From contig JAULAV010003358.1 in NCBI GenBank assembly GCA_030789695.1, forward strand, positions 62,001 through 126,000: a stretch of 64,000 nucleotides of DNA, written 5' to 3'. Each line of letters begins with the position of its first letter. Position 1 is the stretch's first letter. The notes under the pieces are model-generated. The model did no database searches and was not told the DNA's origin. It saw nothing but the letters and a program-made list of their open reading frames with translations. The translations under genes and the position numbers were made by a program. This DNA is from Scilla litardierei (lineage: Eukaryota > Streptophyta > Magnoliopsida > Asparagales > Asparagaceae). Below are positions 45,498 to 57,400 of the stretch, piece by piece.

Positions 45498-47476
45498 ATG
45501 CCCCCACGTCTTAGGCCACGCACTCGGGTGCCCGCTTCCAAGAGGAAGAGGTCAGGCGATCCTGGCTCCTCTTCTGCTAGGGCGGACTCCCCTCCACCTA
45601 GCCCACAACCGCCCACACAGCGGCCTCCTACCGCACCCATTCCCACACAGGTACCATCTGCCCCCGCTATCGATGCGATGGGGATCACGTTCAGAGATGA
45701 CGCTCAGCGCTCCAGATTTGAGCGTATCTCCCATCGCTCGATCGTACCGTCTAGGTTTGCGCACCTAGCTGACTTAGAGTGCCTAGGGATACTAGAGGGG
45801 CTACTCCAGTTGTATGACAACGTGGGGTGGCATGATTTCTTGTCAGTGTCGGCGGACACTTATATCCGCCCGACACTAGAGGTCCTCAGTTCTATTTCTC
45901 GGACCCCTGGGGATGCTCATTTTGCCTGATGGATCGAGAGTGCGAGGTCACTCTCGACATGCTCCGAGCATTCTTTCAGTGGCCCCCTGTCTCGGACCCA
46001 GACCGAGCCTACAGCCCCACCACATCCCACCGTCGTCATTCGACACGCACGCTTTTTGGACACGTATCTCGGGATCTCCCCTCGCCTTTGACCCGAGCCG
46101 GGCCAAGGCCTCCGCCATCCTCCACCCATGCCTCCGCATTGCACAGTGCCTTATGGCGACCACTTTCTTAGCGAGGTATGAGTCGGGGACGTTGTTGATG
46201 CCTGAGCTCTACATGCTCTACGCGATGACACGATCGCGGGCTTACGAGCGAGGAGGTGACGTTTTGGTCCCAATCGTAGAGATTGATATCGCCAGTTGGT
46301 ACATCGATCGCATCATTATTTCTATCGGCGCTAGGATGCCTATCTGTTGCGGCGGTCTGATTACTTTCTTGGCCCTTTTGTGCGGAGTTGACCTCCCTGC
46401 TGGCTTGCTGAGACCCCCGGGCCCCACTTATTTTTCCATAGATGTTATGGCCCGGATGAGGATGCTTCGTCCTCATGGTCAGCACCACTGGGTGTGGCTG
46501 CACGGTCCCCATAGTGCCGATTATATGATTCTTCCGAGCCCTACTCGGACACATATTGGACCCGCTGGCGGAGAGTGGATTCCAGTGATGGATCTCCTCA
46601 TCATAGCCACTTACGTGCTTGAGCCTGAGGGTGCTCAGCAGGAGCCCCTCCTCCCACCCCTTGACCCCATGATACCTCAGCCTGCGCCTGACCTGTTTGC
46701 ACCTCCCGATACCTCTGTCCACACCTCTGTCAATTTCGGGAACACTTTAGCTGAGTCCACCACCATCACCATCACTGTGCCGATGTCCATAGACCCCATT
46801 TCTGTTGTGAGCCCCGAGCATCCCCCCCCACCATTATTGAGAGCAACGAGCCCTCTTTTGCCTTCGCAGTGGAGACCCTTTCCTCTTTCCTGTTCTCGAC
46901 CCCTGGAGAGTCATTTCCTTCGCACTTCACGACCTCCCCCGTCGTCGACCTTACTGTCTCCACTGCCTCTGTCTTCTCTGAGAGTGTCGTGACATCTGTC
47001 CACACGTCTGTGTCACTGACCTCTCCGCCCGCCTCGTCGCATGCCACCACTTCAGCTTCTGCTGCTGCTCCATCCTCTTCGACCATTCCCGCGTCTCGGC
47101 CTCCCACAAAGGCTGAGCGTCACTTAGTGAGAACAGCACCACACCCCCCCACCCCACATTCGCACATATCCTTTAAGGTAGCCGTGCGAAACAGCCTCGT
47201 TCTTCACCAGTACGGCCCTCTGCTCCACCTCCCCCCGACACCCTAGTTCTGCACCTCCGTGCTCTAGAGGGGGCAGTTAGTGGACTTAGAGGAGATTTCC
47301 GGGCTCTCTTCGCTACCGTCAGCACTGTCCAGTCTCGCGTCGCTTTACTTCCTGGTATTCAGGCTTGTCTGAACCAGATTCTCGCGCGACTGCCTCAGCC
47401 ACCTACACCCACCCAGCAGCCTCCACGACCACCACCTCCGCCACAGGACGGGGCTGGTGCACCCCAACCCACCTAG
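45498..47476 (+). pseudogene. Env-like protein of A2, several frameshifts
   Basis: Homologue of the A1 env-like gene. It starts with ATG at 45498 and a basic Arg/Ser/Pro-rich N-terminus. The globular domain starts MGITFRDDAQRSRFERISH (A1: YGITFRDPAHQERFFRLSQ). It changes phase near 45920 and continues with THAFWTRISGSP, RMPICCGGLITF and RPPGPTYFSIDVMARM. Further shifts near 46860 and 47240 lead through a Ser/Thr/Pro-rich region. It ends in a helical segment (LHLRALEGAVSGLRGDF) and a Pro-rich tail. Three or more shifts make it a pseudogene. L1 separates it from its leader. Confidence 0.78.
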
Positions 47477-47744
47477 GCACACACTGGATGCCTTCCCTAC
47501 TTTTGCTGTTGCTTTTGGATATCTTCTGCCAGCTGATTTTGTACTCCTCCACACACATTTTGGTCACCTTTTGGTCCCATCTGTCTATATCATTTTGGGG
47601 GAGAGGGAGTATTTTTGGGGACACACTCATGGTACTATTTTGATCTCTGCATGCATCATTTGCATACTCATCTCATTTTTATTTTATTTTCATCATGCAT
47701 GCATCCTCACCTCCCCATCCATATTTTGTCTCTCGGTGTGCCAC

Positions 47745-47785
47745 ACTTTGCACATTGAGGACACTGTGCACTTTAGCTTGGGGGA
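47745..47785 (+). promoter_or_regulatory. GAGGAC hairpin plus polypurine-like box (A2)
   Basis: Hairpin GCACA-TTGAGGACAC-TGTGC followed by TTTAGCTTGGGGGA (box at 47775-47785). It matches the layout at 6735-6770 in A1, with a different stem sequence. A short palindrome GTGAGTTCTCAC follows directly; A1 has AGCGCTAGCGCT there. Confidence 0.55.
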
Positions 47786-48686
47786 GTGAGTTCTCACGCA
47801 CTTTTTATTTTTGTCGCCTTTTATTTTCATTTTCTCACTTTTCTTTGTTTGTACGCCTATTTTCACCCACATTTTCATTTTGTTCCCATGCATCACGTTT
47901 TTCTTACTTTTTGTGTGTGCTGCATATGTATAGTAGTTTTTATTTATCCTTATTTCTTTTATCCTTTTTGCTAGAGATGAATTTTCTGTGATGATGATGA
48001 CGTGGTATTAGCTTATCTCTATATACATATTATCTTGTCATGCCATAGTTTTTATTTCAGATATCATATGCTATGTCTTTCTATGCATTCGAGATAGTGA
48101 CCCGCCTTTTCATGTATGAATGTGGATGAAATTCTTTTATTAGCTGAGTCTGATGATTTTTATTGTATACTCTTCATAGAAAACACATCAAGCTTCACGC
48201 ATTGGTTGCTTATATCTGGAGTACTGCTTTGCTTTCTTATATCTTTTCTTATTGCATGAAAATTGTACGCTTTACTTTCAGGTTGATTGGTTGTATGCTA
48301 TGTTGATATAACTGGATTAGTTTACTTTCTGTGATTAAATTGAGTAGATTACATTACTCTGCTGAAAGTTATCGTGCACATTCTATAGAGTGAACCGAGT
48401 GTTACATATATTTATTTCTCCGCATATCTTGAGCATTATTTTTATGCTTAAAATCATGGTGAATCTCCCTTTAGCGAATCATTAATTGGCATATTCCCCG
48501 CTATAAAGATCCATGCTCCAATACCCCAAAATCAAAAAGAAAAAAAGAAAAAAATATTCTTGTATATCTCTCTTTCTTTTGATTTGATATCACAATTGTA
48601 TATATATGATTGAAAAAAAGAGAGAAAAGAAGTATATATATGATCCCATTTCATCTTTCATGACATTTTGATTTTTTGATTTTGAA
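47786..48686 (+). other. Non-coding region downstream of the A2 env-like gene
   Basis: T-rich then A/G-rich sequence, parallel to 6771-8222 of A1. A purine-rich tract lies about 48528-48640. No credible gene. Confidence 0.6.
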
Positions 48687-48880
48687 GGCATATACTGATG
48701 AATATGCCAATTAATGACAGAATCCTACTATGTTACTCGGCCGAGTGAATCTGATGATAGTACTGATGAATATGCCAATTAATGACAGTATCCTCCAATC
48801 TTTCATGGCATATACTGATGAATATGCCAATTAATGACAGTATCCTACAATGTTACTCGGCCGAGTGAATCTGATGATTT
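48687..48880 (+). repeat. Rearranged tandem repeats replacing the A2 polypurine tract
   Basis: Two long copies (about 48687-48758 and 48803-48878) and one short copy (48759-48805) of a unit with CTGATGAATATGCCAATTAA. An inverted copy, ATTAATTGGCATATTC, lies near 48482. The long copies end in ATGTTACTCGGCCGAGTGAA, almost identical to the internal array at 35459. No AGCTTGGGGGA precedes the LTR. Confidence 0.85.
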
Positions 48881-50644
48881 TGATCACTCCTTATTTTACA
48901 CTTTTTTGCATGTTTTCATGACGTTTTGATCGCCCATATTGCGTTTTTCACGATTATTCGACGATATCGCGATGCTTTTCACTATTTCTTGTTTTTGTCG
49001 TATTTCAGGAGATATGGAGCGATTTGGAGCGAAAATGAGATTAAAGGAATTTCACGCACTTCGGAGTGTCGCCCACGGCTCATTCGAGGAGTTATCAGCG
49101 ATAGAGGATGAGCGGAAGGGAAAGGAAATCGATAGGATCGACGAGGAGGCGAAAAGGAGGAGAAATGAGCTCGAAAGCACATCACTCGGCCGACCAAGAC
49201 TGCTCACTCGGCCGAGTGAAGGATCACACTTGCCCGAGTGAAACGGATACGCACAGCAAATTTCAGACGTTTCCTCGACCGAGTAAGGAAGTCCACTCGG
49301 CCGAGTGAGAAAGCTCACTCGCCCGAGTGGTACATAGAATTCGTCCAGAGTGGCTGCCAACTTACTCGAATTTCTGAGGAAGCCCACTCGGTCGAGCATG
49401 ATTGCTCACTCGGCCGAATGAAGAAGACCAATCGGCCGAGTCAGTCAGAGCGACAGACCCCTGAAACCCCCAGACTTACTATTTTTTATTGGGTCTGTCA
49501 CTCGGCCGAGGGACAATGGTCGCTCGGCCGAGTGACCCTCTCCGACTGCTACGTGGATTTGAATTTCTGGGCTGCGCAGGGGCAGTTTTGTCACGAATTT
49601 TTGGACGATTTTAGCTTGTATTTAAACATAGTTTTAGACCTAGTTTTAGGAGAGACTTGAATTATTTTTTAGAAACTTCTATTAAGTTTTTGACGGCTAG
49701 TCTTTTGTAAAATCTCAGCTGGAGATCATTGGCGACATTATTGGTTTGTTCTTTTTTGTTAAAAAAACTCATTTTTATGAATTGTTTCTTCTTTGACAAT
49801 GAATTGTGCTATGATTCCATCTATTATTTCTGAGATTTTCATGATGATTAGTGAGTAGTGACGTCGTTCTAGGGCATGGGGATGAACCCTATGGACCTGA
49901 TCTTTGAATTGTGATGAACTTACAGATTTGTTGCTAGAATTAATAATGGTTAGGTTGTGATCGATTTATTACGAGTAGCTAGGAATTCATATCGATTGGG
50001 ATTTACAAGAGATTAGATCCCAATTGGTAAGAAGGCCTAGATATTCGATTTAGATTAATAATTGAAATTCTCTAGATTTGGTTTGCAAGAGATTGGATCA
50101 AAGCTATAATTTTTAATTATAAATCTATCCTAATATTCGTTTGCAAGAGATTGGACGAATACGAACTATCATAGCCTAGATCGTAACTCGAGTTTGCACG
50201 AGAGTGGGCTCGAGATGCGATTGGACGATGATGTCGATCTTCACGACAGCGGCTTAGGGTAGGGTTTGCACGAGAGTGGGCTCTATCCTAGGTTTGCTAT
50301 AGACCGACAATAGAGCGAGAGCGTGAGCTTGGTTCTACATTAAGTTGCGACTAGTTCACCTATATTCAAGTTTAGCAACAATGAAATTCATGATTCACAA
50401 GAATAAGAAACGGTCCGTAGTGGGGATTTCATATCCCTAGACGCTTTTATTATATTGATATTTTCTTGCTATTTGAACGATTGTGACAATTACATCGAAA
50501 CTATCCTTGTTCTCTTTATAGCTAGGTAATCAAAGTAGGATACTGTCATTTGTCCTCCCTGTGTTTGATACCCGCTTGCCACTACACCGTGCTCTTACGG
50601 TAAGACTACAAGTCGTTTTCTGGGTGTATATCCGGGCACGATCA
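48881..50644 (+). repeat. 3' LTR of A2
   Basis: TGATCACTCC...CACGATCA, 1764 bases, aligning with the 5' LTR with moderate scattered divergence. Palindromes at about 49184-49535. The target duplication GGGGG follows. Confidence 0.95.
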
Positions 50645-50649
50645 GGGGG

Positions 50650-51620
50650 ACGCTCTGCGCGCGTCAGGCGGGGGGGCGTCAGGCGCGGCGGCGGGGGGAG
50701 TCAGGCGCGGCGGCAGGCGCACTGCAGGGGGAGGTGTTACGCGCGTGCGTCAGGCGCGGCGGGGGGAGGGTGCATCAAGTACGGCGGCGGGCCACGCGTC
50801 GCCTGCGCGTCAAGCACGGCGGCGGGCCGCGCGTCGCCTGCTCGCCAGGCACGGCGGCGGGCCGTGCGTCGCCTGCTCGCCAGGCATGGCGGCGGCAGGC
50901 AACGCTTCACGTGCGCATCAAGTGCGCGCGGGGTGGCGCGGTGCACGCATGTCGGGCACGCGTGGGGGTGCCAAGTCCTCTGGATTCATGGATTTCCTTG
51001 TGCCAAGTCCTCTGGATTCATGGATTTCGGAGGAAAAATTCGATTTTTATTGCAAATATATAATTTTTAATCTTTGAATCAACGTTTTTACTATAAAAAT
51101 ATGATTTTTTGAGTGAAAAAGTTGATTTTTCATCCAAAAATGATATAAAAACTTTTTTTGAAAAGAGATCTATATTAAAATTATGATTTTTCATTTCAGA
51201 CCTAAGTAAAAGATATAGATCTAATTAAAGGAAATCACAGATCTATTATCATGCGCATGAAAAATTTAGACATAGGGCATAAAGATTACCTCTAAATCCT
51301 ATCCGCCGGATTTAGCGACGTTTGGTGAAGGAAGCCCTTTCGCGTCGCGATTCGTCCGTCGGCAGAGGTTCGACTCAGTTGTGAGCGTGCTGATAACGTG
51401 TTATGAGAGTGCCGGCCATAGCCCTCTATTTATATAAAAACAATTACATAATGGGTGGATACCCTAAACCCTATTGGGCTCCACTTGGACCTACAAAAGC
51501 ACGTTTACAACAGTATTTATATATTTTCTTAGACATCCCCGAGTTAAATGTTTGATGACCAGGTCATTTTTGATATTTATGTGAATATATCATAATAATA
51601 CACATGTAAATTTCTCAACA
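50650..51620 (-). mobile_element. C2 leader, primer site and 5' LTR
   Basis: Minus-strand order: short LTR 51620-51404 (TGTTGAGAAATT...CACTCTCA, about 217 bases, TATATAAATAGAG inside), primer-site region TAACACGTTATCAGCACG (51386-51403), leader with CTCTGCCGACGGACGAA, then a GC-rich repeat region 50650-50960 made of CAGGCGCGGCGG and CAAGCACGGCGGCGGGCC words. The TTATCAGCACG primer-site motif also occurs in C4. LTR ends are inferred from TG...CA only, because the other LTR is outside the window. Confidence 0.75.
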
Positions 51621-51749
51621 TTTTATAATATAATTGAGGTACTATTTGGTAACCGGTGTTGTGGTTAGTGTTAGCATCCAATTAACCATTAAAGTTTTTT
51701 TTGAAGAATTAACCATTAAAGTTTTATTGTGAATAAAATAAGAATTTTT

Positions 51750-53064
51750 ATTACATGTGAGGGCTGTTTTTGAATTTGTCCCATGTGGCAATGTCACATC
51801 TCCACATGAGACAACCTCTTTAAACCCAAAATCGAAAACCCAAAAAACCCAAAACCCCACCCAACCCCCCAAAATACACTCAAATCCAAAACATCCAAAA
51901 TCACTCCCCAATAAAAAAACCAATAACCACAAGACAATACACACACTCAAACCTACTCTTCTCATTTTTCACACGTTTTGCACTCATCGAAACACCCGTG
52001 TGGGTCTCGCATCCTGATTGTGTGGGTTAGGTTTTGGGGGGGTGTCTGTGCACTTTGTGCACGTGTTATTTCTATTTATTTTACATTTGAGGCAGCAGCT
52101 GTTGTCACAGTCACAAGCTGACTGAGAAAAATATCATATCGTCACTCTCACATATTTGCATGTTTGCCATCCCCATCATCCCATTTTGAGAAAAACCCAT
52201 AAAAACCTCCCAAACTCACATAATTGCATTTTTGGCCTATGGGCTTTTCCCCTATAACCCCAAAGGTTTTTGGGTTTACCCTTTTACCCCACGACGATAT
52301 TGACATACACCCATACTTCTCGCTCCTTTTCGGTTGCGCCGCATCTTGTTTGTCAGGTTTTTTCCTTACCCCGTGCACTGTGTGCACGGGTTATTTCTTG
52401 TCCTTTACATATATGAGAACTGTTTTTGAATTTGTCCCATGTGGTAATGTCCCATCGCCATATGGGACAACCCCCTCAATCTCACCCTCCACCTCACCCC
52501 CACATACCCAAAAAACACCAAAAAAGCATCCCAAAACACACACATCACCCAAAACACCCAAAAAACACCCATGTTCAAACAACATCCAAAAATGGGTCCC
52601 ATTGGGGGTGGGGTTTTGGGCTTTTTTGGGGTCCTTTTACCCCCGACGATATCGACACACACACAGTTCTCACTCCTTTTCGGTTTTGCGCGTGCATCGC
52701 ATCCTTTGGTGTTTTTTGTCGTCATGCACTGTGTGCACGGGTTATTTCTAATCTATATATTAAAAGAGGGATTTACGGTTTTGCAATTGTCCCGTGTGGC
52801 AATGTCACATCGCCACAGGGGACAATGTCACAACTGTAAATCCCTCACCACACTAAAAAAATAAAAAACCATTCATCCCAATTATTTGCATGTTTACCGT
52901 TGGGTATTTGCATTTTAGCTCTTTTAGCCTCCTTATTTACATGTTTGCTCCTCTTTTACCCAACGATACCGACACACACATCAACACACTTCTCGCTCTT
53001 TTTCGGTTGTGCGCATGCACCGCGCCTTTTTAGCAGGGGGTCAGTTTTGCTCCTCCGTGTATGT
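51750..53064 (+). mobile_element. Tandem cluster of Helitron-like units
   Basis: Three or four related non-coding units in a row. Each begins with a hairpin like GTCCCATGTGGCAATGTCAC and three end with GTGCAC-type hairpins followed by GGGTTATTTCTAA or similar (about 52050-52073, 52372-52398, 52724-52751). The last unit starts TCTATATATTAAAAGAGG immediately after CTAA. TC starts, CTRR ends after a small hairpin and insertion at AT are Helitron features. No Rep/helicase, so non-autonomous. Confidence 0.6.
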
Positions 53065-53072
53065 ACTAAGTG

Positions 53073-54017
53073 CAGTGGCGTAACTAGGAATTTTTTTGCC
53101 CTGGGCAAAAAAGATGATATAAAGAATATTTTTAAAAATATCAAAACAAAAAAAAATTAAACATTAATAAATAAAAAGTAACAAAAAAATTAACGTTAAA
53201 TAATACTCAACATGCAAAAAAATATTTCTGCTCTCATTTCCCTCTTCCTACTTCGTAACAAATTATAGCATATCTTTACAAAAAATCATAACAAAAAATT
53301 AGACATTAAGTAATACCTAAGCAAAATAGGGTAATAAGTAACAAATAATAATAAATAAAAACATCTGTATCGGAGATCGAAACCAAAAGATCTAGTTCCG
53401 TTAATAAGTAACAAATAATAACAGCTCCGGAACCATTCATAAGTAACAAATAATAACAAGTAAAAACATCACGAGCGGCCAACGAGCCTTTGCTCGGTTG
53501 GCACCCTCTCCCCCTCTCTCGTGGGAGGCGAGGAATCGAGACCCAAAACGCACGCTTTAAAATTCTTCCTGATGTATCAAAAAAAAACCTTGAGCAGGGA
53601 TCGAAGCAAAAAGATCTTAGCCATTGGTGGGCATAAAGAGATGCTAATTAAATATTAAAAAACAATTAATAATAGGTAATGCAAACAAATAATAACCAAT
53701 AACAAACGTAGGGAGCAGGGATCAAACTAGAGCTTCAAGTTCAGCACCAAAACGCCTTAGCCATTGGGCCGCCAAAAGAGGAGTGCTAAATGATGGTACC
53801 AAAATTATTAATATACAATACAAACAAGTAAAAGGTAACAAACAACAACAAATAAAAAAACTCAGAGCGTGAATCGAACCCAAAATCGCTGGTTTCAGAG
53901 TCCAGCGCCTCATCCACTGGTCCAACGTCCAATCATGAAGTGTACGCTAGCAAATATGTTTTTATTTTGTTGCACTAGGTAGCCGCCCAGGGCAACTTGT
54001 ACGTAGCTCCACCCCTG
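53073..54017. mobile_element. hAT-like non-autonomous DNA transposon
   Basis: Imperfect terminal inverted repeats: CAGTGGCGTAACTAGG...TTGCCCTGGGC on the left and GCCCAGGGCAA...GTAGCTCCACCCCTG on the right. The flanking eight bases are ACTAAGTG (53065-53072) and ACTAAGGG (54018-54025), matching 7 of 8, the hAT duplication length. No transposase gene. It interrupts the last Helitron-like unit. Confidence 0.72.
53370..53935. repeat. Several tRNA-derived modules inside the hAT-like element
   Basis: Minus-strand module at about 53862-53930 has an A-box-like GGACCAGTGGATGAGGCG, the anticodon-arm sequence CTGGACTCTGAAACCAG (like tRNA-Gln) and B box GGTTCGATTC. Other decayed modules lie at about 53706-53780 and 53588-53632 (A-box-like CCAATGGCTAAG, B box TTCGATCCCTGC or similar) and 53370-53400; one on the plus strand lies at about 53480-53550. 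Stems are poorly paired, so these are not functional tRNA genes; SINE-like fragments are likely. Confidence 0.5.
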
Positions 54018-54400
54018 ACTAAGGGCCTGTTCTTTTCTCCAAAAGTTGGAGAGTATTCTCCTACATAACACTATTCATGCACTGTTTGCAAGGATTCCTA
54101 TTCAACTTTCTTGCTGGCTGTTCTTTTCCCCATCTTGTGAACTTTGAAAAAAATCCTAGCTGACATGTGGCAGTAGGATTCCTAGAGGCCAAAACAAATC
54201 CGAGCAAAATGGCCGGATTACATTGGAATCTCAAAGAGGAGTGGGCCCCTCTCTCCTCCCACCAATCCGTGATTTTTGCGCTTTTTCTTTTTTTTGCTTT
54301 CCTGGCAGCGGAGAGAATCAAATAGGTGGGCCCCTTGCTATTAATACATTTGATTACCCTTATTCATACTCATTTAATTATAATTAGTATTAAATAACTC
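54018..54400. other. Unassigned non-coding stretch
   Basis: Begins AAGGGCCTGTTCTTTTC, a phrase often seen at DNA-transposon ends in plants, but I could not find a matching inverted end. No gene seen. Confidence 0.3.
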
Positions 54401-57400
54401 TTATATTGTTATAAACGGGCTTTTATAGGCCCATCTGGATATTGGGTATCCACCCATTATGTAACCCTAATTCTATAAATACAGGGCTACGGGTTCCGTA
54501 GCCACCAAGTTTACAACACGTTATCAGCACGCTCGAGTCTGAGCCGAACCTCTGCCGACGGACGAACACGACGCGAACAGGATTCCTTCATCGAACGTCG
54601 CTAAATCCAGCGGGTAGGATCTAGAGGTAATTTTTTATTCCCTAGATCTAAACTTCTATGCGCATACGATTAAATCTACATGCTTAATCTATGTTTGATT
54701 AGTATAGATCGGATTTTTAACTTAGATCTGCATGCTAAATCAATTTTTTCAATGATAACTCGACGTTTTTATCAACAAAAATCAGTTTTTACGATAAAAA
54801 CACCGTTTTGAAGACTAAAAATAGTTCTTTTTAAAATAAAAATCCTATTTTTATGATCTTCTTCCCCAAATCTTTAAACCCTAGATGGGATTTTTCGTCG
54901 CCAGACGGCCAGAAGCCACGAACGCACGAAACCCCCTCCCTCATTGCAATCTCTTCGCCACCAGAAGCGACGCCGTTCCGCTAGGCTGCTGCCGCTCCCA
55001 GCGGCAGTCGCCGCCGCCGCCACCTAACCGCCATAAGCGGTGGCGGCGACGCTAACCTCCTTCGCGCGTGTACGGGCAAACCTTAGCCGCCCGTAGCGGC
55101 GATGCGCGCGGCGAAACCCTAGCCGCCCGAAGCGGCGATCCCTACGGCGCAAAATTTTTCCGCCCACACGGGCCCGCATGAACGACCGCCTTCAAAACCC
55201 TAACTAGGGTTTTTCCCCCAAAAACTTCGTTTTTATAAGTTCTTTTTCAGATTTAATTAAGTTTTTCTTCGTTAAAATCTGATTAATGCTTTATAAATCA
55301 TCGTAATTTTTTTTGGATTATTTGATTATTACACGTTTAATAATTAGGAAGATCCTGCGACCGCTCTGCGGTTAGTTAACTAACCTAACGGTGTATGACG
55401 TTGCCTAGTGGTCCAATAATTATGAAATGAAATTTTTTTCATTTCCATTATAAAATGCCAGTGATGATTAATTGCTTATGATGATTAATTGTCTGTGATG
55501 AAATTAAATGCCTGCTGCATTTTTCTGCGATGAGATGTCGTATATTTTTATTGCCTCTAGCATGAATTTACGCTTAAACACTATAAATGCATGAGTAGAA
55601 AATTATATGCCTGTCACATATTTAATGTTATGTGATGAACATTTTTATTTAGCATGCTAAAATCTCTATGATATATTTTTAATGCCTGTAGCATAAATAT
55701 ATGTTTGAGATAAATTATTTATATACCTACAGAATATAAATAACATGTGTATATGTTTCAATTCATGTTAGCTGAACATACATTCTTAAGCTCACATGCT
55801 TGACTTATTTGCAATGATAATTTAGTTTCTTTCAAATATTTGCAAGGATAACTTTTAGCTTACAAGCTTCATATTATGTGTATGATAAATCATTAATTGT
55901 TGCATTTTGCACTCTTATACGATCATCCCTTGCTTATGCTCATGCTCATGATATGACGATATTTAATGACAACAAACCAATCATGATTTCAAAAAGTTTA
56001 ACATCATATCTATTTTGACAAAATGAACCTGAAGTTCAAAATCAAATCAAAAGTCAACACCCTTTCACCCTAATAAAAATTAACAAATACGATGGAATAT
56101 GCGAAAAACATTTATGCGATTTCTTTTAGAGATACACATTTTGCGGTAAACATGTCTCTCAGATCTATAGTTTATATAAATCAATATTGACACCAGCAGT
56201 TGTCATAACACAGCTAAACTCTTTTAGAGTAATCTCACTTTACAAGGTATGATTCTTTAATCTAGCCTTAATTTTAAGCGTACGCCAGAAGTCGTATCTT
56301 AATAGATAAATGAGAAATTATAAATTTCGTAGCCACGTATTTGTTTCCCCTTGAGCATGATTCTTTATCCACATAATACTTGAAGGACTAAATAAAAATG
56401 GCCTGAAGACCATACTTGAGTTTTCAAATAGATTTTTAAAAGTCTCATAAATTAGAAAAGTGGAAATATAGAAACTAACTCATTTCCCTTGTATATGTCT
56501 ACTTCGTAAGACCAATATTCATTCTTCCTTATAAACGACAATAAGGAAGACTGGAAACAGGGGAAGTCTTGAATAAAATGAGAAAGGGAAGATATGATAT
56601 ACCTCGACATGGAGTAGGCAATTGTAGCCCAATATCAGACCAGAAGTTCTGACAAGACCCATAATGCTTTTTGCAATATGAATGGGCATTAGCCTATGTC
56701 ATATAAAAATATATACATATCTAGTCTAAACGACGAAAGTCAAATTGACCGTATGTATATTTAGCTACTCCCCGAGGATAAGTAAACTTTGAAAACAAAT
56801 TTGATCTGTTGTCATAACATAAGTCTAAATGAGTATAACTGTAGACGTATGTTTTCTAGAGCACACATCATACTATGAAGTTTTCTAGAGCACACATCAT
56901 ACTATGAAACTTGTTGTCGTAACATAATTATCAGTAGTATTCTCTTGCAGTATATATGTGCTTTTTACGCATTTTATTTTACCGTGAATGATTTGTTATC
57001 CTGAATACTCCTAAAATGAGGATGCCATGTACTCTCTGAAACTTATAAAGTTTCAAAAGATATTCATCAAAACGAAATCCCTAATGACTCAAGAAACCAA
57101 TAAAGCCTGAAGCTTTATCCAACTTTGATCCGCATAGTAGTCAATGTAAAGATGCAATCCTTCACAGTTTGAACACAATTCACCTATTACAGGACAAAAT
57201 TAACTTGATCATTTTAATGGACTTTCAAAAGTCCCACATAAATTCGAACAGATGAATTAATTTGGAACACCAGAAGTGTCTACAATCGACCAACTTTGGA
57301 TCGATGTCACCTGGATTGATGATGCAATACGTCATTAACCAGACGAACCCGAAGATTCTTCAAAAAAGGGTGAAACTTTCATTATCCCATTCAAAAGGGA

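Larger units (their letters stand above)
27836..50644 (+). mobile_element. Athila-type Ty3/gypsy element A2 (with two nested insertions)
   Basis: LTRs start TGATCACTC and end CGATCA, at 27836-32158 (interrupted) and 48881-50644. The target duplication GGGGG is at 27831-27835 and 50645-50649. A tRNA-Asp primer site, gag, protease, hairpin box, palindrome array and env-like gene follow in order. As in A1, reverse transcriptase, RNase H and integrase are absent between protease (34984) and palindrome array (35315). Genes are more decayed than in A1. A solo LTR sits in the 5' LTR and L1 sits before the env-like gene. It inserted in the GC-rich leader of C2. Confidence 0.93.

Noticed and set aside
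53859..53930. Functional tRNA-Gln gene on the minus strand
   Set aside because: Box sequences are recognisable, but acceptor and T stems do not pair well and it sits in a transposon with other decayed modules.
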